Assembly: GCA_035999765.1 (NCBI GenBank)
Contig: CP108521.1
Location: 7,936,001-8,000,000, forward strand
Length of the DNA: 64,000 nucleotides
Reading direction: 5' to 3'
Source of the DNA: Streptomyces sp. NBC_01231
GTDB lineage: Bacteria > Actinomycetota > Actinomycetes > Streptomycetales > Streptomycetaceae
The notes under the pieces were generated by a model. That model worked only from the letters and a program-made list of their open reading frames with translations. It had not been told where the DNA came from and made no database searches. Position numbers and translations under genes: made by a program. How positions within the stretch are numbered: position 1 is the stretch's first letter; each line of letters opens with the position of its first letter. Shown in pieces: positions 61,079-64,000 of the stretch.

Positions 61079-61774
61079 CTACGACAGGTACCGCGTCACC
61101 TCGGTCACCTTGCACTCGATCTCGCCCTTGATCGTGTCCAGCCCCTGTGCCGTCTCCTCCGACTTCTGGCCCGGCGCCAGGCTGTTGACCGCGGCCAGGG
61201 CCTCGCCGAGGCGCTTGCCGGAGCTGTTCACGAACTCGACGTTGATGATGTAGTCGGCCTTCTTGGACGTCCGGTTGGTGATCACTACCTCGGCCGACGC
61301 CCAGGTCGTCAGCGAGTCCACCTCGCAGCCGGTGATCTTCACATCCCCCTCGGCGCCGGACTCCTCGGCCGGTTCCCCGGCCGGTTCCTCCGTCGCCGAC
61401 TCCTCGGCCGGCGCCTCCCTCGGGTCCCCCTCCTCGGCGGTGCTCTGTTCCGAGGCCGTGGACCGGGCGGACGAACCGCCGTCCTTCGAGGAGTCGTCAC
61501 TGACAGCCATGACACCGATCACGCCGAGCCCGACCAGGACGATGACCGCGCAGCCGATGATCAGGCCCACGATCAGGCCCGTGTTGCTCTTGCGTGGCGG
61601 CGGCGGCCCTCCCCAGCCCGGTCCGGGCTGCTGCCATCCCGGCGGCGGAGGCGACTGCTGCCACCCCGGCCCGGGTTGCTGCCACTGCTGTCCCGGCTGC
61701 TGCCACTGTTGCCCCGGCGGCTGCTGCGGCGGCGGTTGCCGCTCGTCCCCCGGCCCCGGATACCCGTACGACAT
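61079..61774 (-). CDS. Membrane-anchored protein with FxLYD-like domain
   Basis: A 231-residue protein. Residues 1-60 are Pro/Gln/Gly/Trp-rich repeats ('QQWQQPGQQWQQPGPGWQQ'), inside the cell. One TM helix follows (GLIVGLIIGCAVIVLVGLGVIGVMAV), then a Ser/Glu-rich acidic linker ('TAEEGDPREAPAEESATEE'). The last 90 residues are a beta-sandwich-type domain with two cysteines ('KITGCEVDSLTTWASAEVVITNRTSKKADYIINVEFVNSSGKRL'), like the FxLYD family. Its job is unknown. Confidence 0.8.
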   Translation of the reverse strand: MSYGYPGPGDERQPPPQQPPGQQWQQPGQQWQQPGPGWQQSPPPPGWQQPGPGWGGPPPPRKSNTGLIVGLIIGCAVIVLVGLGVIGVMAVSDDSSKDGGSSARSTASEQSTAEEGDPREAPAEESATEEPAGEPAEESGAEGDVKITGCEVDSLTTWASAEVVITNRTSKKADYIINVEFVNSSGKRLGEALAAVNSLAPGQKSEETAQGLDTIKGEIECKVTEVTRYLS

Positions 61775-61860
61775 GAACCCCCCACGGTCCGTGTGATGAA
61801 CGTCCTCTGTGATCAGAGAGGGACACGGTAAGCCCTCGGCGGGACAGCGGCACATGGACA

Positions 61861-61901
61861 GGGGGCGTTGCGGGCCGCTCGTGGAGGCCCGCAACGCCCC
61901 C
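61861..61901 (-). terminator. Terminator of the trypsin-like protease gene
   Basis: A perfect 16-bp stem (61861-61876 with 61886-61901) and 9-nt loop lie 40 bp downstream of the protease stop codon on the minus strand. Confidence 0.9.
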
Positions 61902-61941
61902 TGGTATCTCACCTGAGGGGTGCTCAGGAAGACCTTCTGGG

Positions 61942-62733
61942 TTACGAGTTGACCTGAGTGGTCACCAGGCTGGAGAAGGTGGTCAGCCGGGTGTAGACAC
62001 CCGGGTAACCGGCCTCGGCACAGCCCTCGCCCCAAGAAGTGATCCCTGCCAGGACGCCTCCGATGAGGAAGGGGCCGCCGCTGTCGCCCTGGCAGGTGTC
62101 GACGCCACCGGAGGTGTATCCGGCGCAGACCATGTCGCTCGCGATGAAGTCGGAGCCGTAGGAGCTCGCACAGCTGGTGTTGGAGACCGTCGGCACGGTC
62201 GCGGTGCGCAGCTGGTTGGAGGAGCTGCCGTTCGCGGAGGTGGTGCCCCAGCCCACGATGCGGGCGGTGGTGCCGGCCGCGTAGATGCTGGTCTGGGAGG
62301 AGGAGACGTACGACGCCGTGGTGTAGGGCATCGACGTCGACAGCGTCAGCACGGCCACGTCGTCGCCGTTGGTGGCGTCCGTGTAACTGGGGTGGACCCA
62401 GATCTTGCTGACTCTGCTGACCGTGCCGTTGGTGCCGTTGAGGTAGGTGCGGCCACCCACCACGCGGACGCTGCTGGTGGTTTCGCCGACCATGCAGTGC
62501 GCCGCGGTGACGACCTTGGTGGGCGAGACCAGGGTGCCGCCGCAGAACTGGTTCTGCGAGGCGTCCGTGATCTGCATCATGAACGGGTAGGCGGTCGTGG
62601 TGGTCGTCGTACCGCCCACGATGGGCTGGGGAGCGGCGACGGCGGCGGGGGAGCCGATCAGCGCGGTCGTGGCGGCGGCAGCGGTGGCCGCCAGGACAGC
62701 GGCGGTCTTCTTGGCGCGGTCGAGCCCGAACAT
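61942..62733 (-). CDS. Secreted trypsin-like serine protease (S1 family)
   Basis: The 263-residue preproprotein resembles Streptomyces trypsin (SGT). A signal peptide ('LDRAKKTAAVLAATAAAATTALIGSPAAVAA') is followed by a short pro-part and the mature enzyme beginning near 'IVGGTTTTTTAYPF'. The triad is His in 'VTAAHC', Asp in 'GDDVAVLTL' and Ser in 'CQGDSGGPFL'. Specificity residue Asp in 'GVDTCQGDSGG' predicts cleavage after Lys or Arg. ATG at 62733 is used because GAGGAG is right before it; an in-frame ATG 12 bp upstream is less well placed. Confidence 0.93.
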   Translation of the reverse strand: MFGLDRAKKTAAVLAATAAAATTALIGSPAAVAAPQPIVGGTTTTTTAYPFMMQITDASQNQFCGGTLVSPTKVVTAAHCMVGETTSSVRVVGGRTYLNGTNGTVSRVSKIWVHPSYTDATNGDDVAVLTLSTSMPYTTASYVSSSQTSIYAAGTTARIVGWGTTSANGSSSNQLRTATVPTVSNTSCASSYGSDFIASDMVCAGYTSGGVDTCQGDSGGPFLIGGVLAGITSWGEGCAEAGYPGVYTRLTTFSSLVTTQVNS

Positions 62734-62981
62734 GAGTCTCCTCATTGGGGGTTGCCGGTGGGGGTCGCGCGGGTGGGGGTGGTGCACGGGGGTCTCGGGA
62801 CCGACCCCCGTATGACCGGGCGAGCGGCACGTCCCTCACGCTAGAACCCGGAAGTTCCCCTTCCCAATGAGGGAACCCCCTAGGGGAGTTGGGCAGGGAA
62901 AACCCTCGGTCGGCCCTGTCCGAACCCCCGCGTGGGACGCCGAAACATCCCGGAAACCCGCTGGCTCACGTGCTCACGTGC

Positions 62982-64000
62982 TCACGTCGTACGGCGGCCC
63001 GCCGCCAGTCTGACGATGTCCACCCGCGACCGGATCCCGAGCTTGCGGTAGACCCGGGTCAACGTCGCCTCCACCGTCTTGACGCTGATGAACAGCCGCC
63101 CGGCTATCTCCCGGTTGGTGGCGCCCTCCATGACCAGCGCGGCGACCTGACGCTCCATCGCGGCCAGTCCGTCCAGCGCGTCGAGCGCGGGCGCGGGGAC
63201 CACGGCCGGTTCGGCCGGCGGCGGCACCGTGGCGGCCTCCACCTGCCGCAGCCAGGGCAGCGCCCGGCAGCGCCGGAACAGCCGCGCCGCCTCGTCGTAC
63301 GACGTCGGTCCCGGCCGCCGGGTGCGCAGCGCGGCCAGTGCGAACGCGGCCCGCGCCTCCTCCAGGCCGTAGCCCAGCTTGGCGAGCCGGTCCTGCGCCG
63401 AGGTCAACTGCCCGAGGGCGGCCTCGTGTTGTCCGCGGGCCGCCCGCACCAGTGCCTCCGCGCGGTCCAGTACGGCGAGCACGCACTCGCGGCGCAGCCG
63501 CAACGCGTGCTCGCGGGTCACGGTGATGAGGTCCTGCGCCTCGGCGAGTTCACCGGTGCGGACGAGGGATTCGGCGAGGTCGCCGTGCCAGCGTCCGCGC
63601 GCCGGGTCGGTGATGCCGAGCCCGAGCTCCAACTCCCGTACCCGGCGCAGCGACCGGGCCGCTCCCGGGGCGTCCCCGGCCACCAGCTGGGCGTGACCGA
63701 GGGCGGCCAGGGCCCGCGAGACGTACATCTGGTCGCCGTCCACCTCGGCATGGTCCGCGGCCTCCCGGGCCAGCGCGAGCGCCCGGTCGACGTCCCCGCC
63801 GGCCGCCTCCGCGAACGAGGTGAGCAGCGCGGAGGCCACCTCGCCGATGCCGGAGTCACGGGCCAGCCGCAGGCTCTCCCGGGCCAGGTCGAGGGCCCGG
63901 CCGCAGTGCCCTGAGCGCAGTTCCGTCTCCGCGACCAGCCGCAGGAAGTGCACCTCGCTCTCGACCATGCCGCGCCGGCGCACCTCGCGCAGCAGCGCGG
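62982..64000 (-). CDS. LuxR-type regulator with TPR-like helical region, C-terminal part
   Basis: The gene continues past the right edge; 339 residues of its C-terminal part are visible. Helical repeats ('CGRALDLARESLRLARDSGIGEVASALLTSFAEAAGGDVDRALALAREAADHAE') fill most of it. The end is a LuxR/GerE HTH: 'LDGLAAMERQVAALVMEGATNREIAGRLFISVKTVEATLTRVYRKLGIRSRVDIVRLAAG'. This is the C-terminus of a large MalT/LAL-type regulator, which usually also has an N-terminal AAA-type ATPase, here outside the window. Targets are unknown. Confidence 0.88.
   Translation of the reverse strand, partial: ALLREVRRRGMVESEVHFLRLVAETELRSGHCGRALDLARESLRLARDSGIGEVASALLTSFAEAAGGDVDRALALAREAADHAEVDGDQMYVSRALAALGHAQLVAGDAPGAARSLRRVRELELGLGITDPARGRWHGDLAESLVRTGELAEAQDLITVTREHALRLRRECVLAVLDRAEALVRAARGQHEAALGQLTSAQDRLAKLGYGLEEARAAFALAALRTRRPGPTSYDEAARLFRRCRALPWLRQVEAATVPPPAEPAVVPAPALDALDGLAAMERQVAALVMEGATNREIAGRLFISVKTVEATLTRVYRKLGIRSRVDIVRLAAGRRTT

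Overview
The window is high-GC actinobacterial DNA, almost certainly a Streptomyces chromosome. This rests on the strong third-position GC in all real genes, the frequent GTG and TTG starts, and typical Streptomyces families: an AldO-type alditol oxidase, a DUF2637 protein, a DUF574 methyltransferase, a CBM2-bearing membrane protein, membrane-anchored HTH and PP2C proteins, and a secreted S1 protease. I see no rRNA, tRNA, CRISPR array, transposase or prophage.

Layout. 0-9 kb: truncated ROK-type regulator, alditol oxidase, an orphan radical SAM protein, a sigma-like/zinc-finger/CBM2 membrane protein, rsgA behind a possible leader peptide, an ada-alkA/ogt alkylation-repair pair and a DUF456 membrane protein. 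9-20 kb: signalling and envelope genes, including a PP2C-like protein, an HTH-transmembrane protein, two secreted proteins, an RsbW-like ATPase, a DUF2637 protein, an fhuF-like iron protein with a near-perfect DmdR1/IdeR iron box, a GntR regulator and a TPR protein. 20-31 kb: a purine module with a PucR activator divergent from a three-subunit xanthine dehydrogenase and its XdhC factor, plus an NCS1 permease. A SRPBCC protein and a HAD-like protein that lacks its nucleophile lie between. 31-33 kb: a DUF574 methyltransferase and a Ni/Co transporter preceded by nested inverted repeats.

33-51 kb is the most unusual part. It starts with an acyl-CoA module (Zn-ribbon/OB-fold protein, CaiB/BaiF CoA-transferase, glutaryl-CoA-type dehydrogenase, 3-hydroxyacyl-CoA dehydrogenase). 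Two copies of a shared 53-bp element flank this module, and a LysR gene follows. Next comes a catabolic-looking locus: an MDR enzyme without catalytic zinc ligands, a CMD-family protein, a homoprotocatechuate-2,3-dioxygenase-like enzyme, an aberrant enolase paralogue, an NADPH-FMN reductase, a LacI regulator, a fumarylacetoacetate-hydrolase-family enzyme, an MFS transporter, a 2-hydroxyacid dehydrogenase, an APH-type kinase and a cupin. Five copies of one 14-bp palindrome (consensus TGCTAWCGWTAGCA) lie at the promoter regions of this locus, including that of the lacI gene. They tie the locus into one probable LacI regulon. The combination of enolase paralogue, small-molecule kinase, hydroxyacid dehydrogenase and FAH enzyme matches no pathway I know.

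51-64 kb: a Ser/Thr kinase, an alpha/beta hydrolase/TetR pair, a copper module (CopA ATPase, CopZ-like protein and a His-rich secreted protein with an apparent +1 frameshift, with CsoR-like boxes in the promoter spacers), an AlkZ-like winged-helix protein, an FxLYD-like lipoprotein-type membrane protein, a secreted trypsin-like protease and the 3' part of a LuxR-type regulator. Intergenic regions are rich in short tandem repeats (6-26 bp units). Two structure calls are uncertain: start codons were chosen by ribosome-binding site and family alignment from memory, and all family assignments come from visible motifs rather than database searches.
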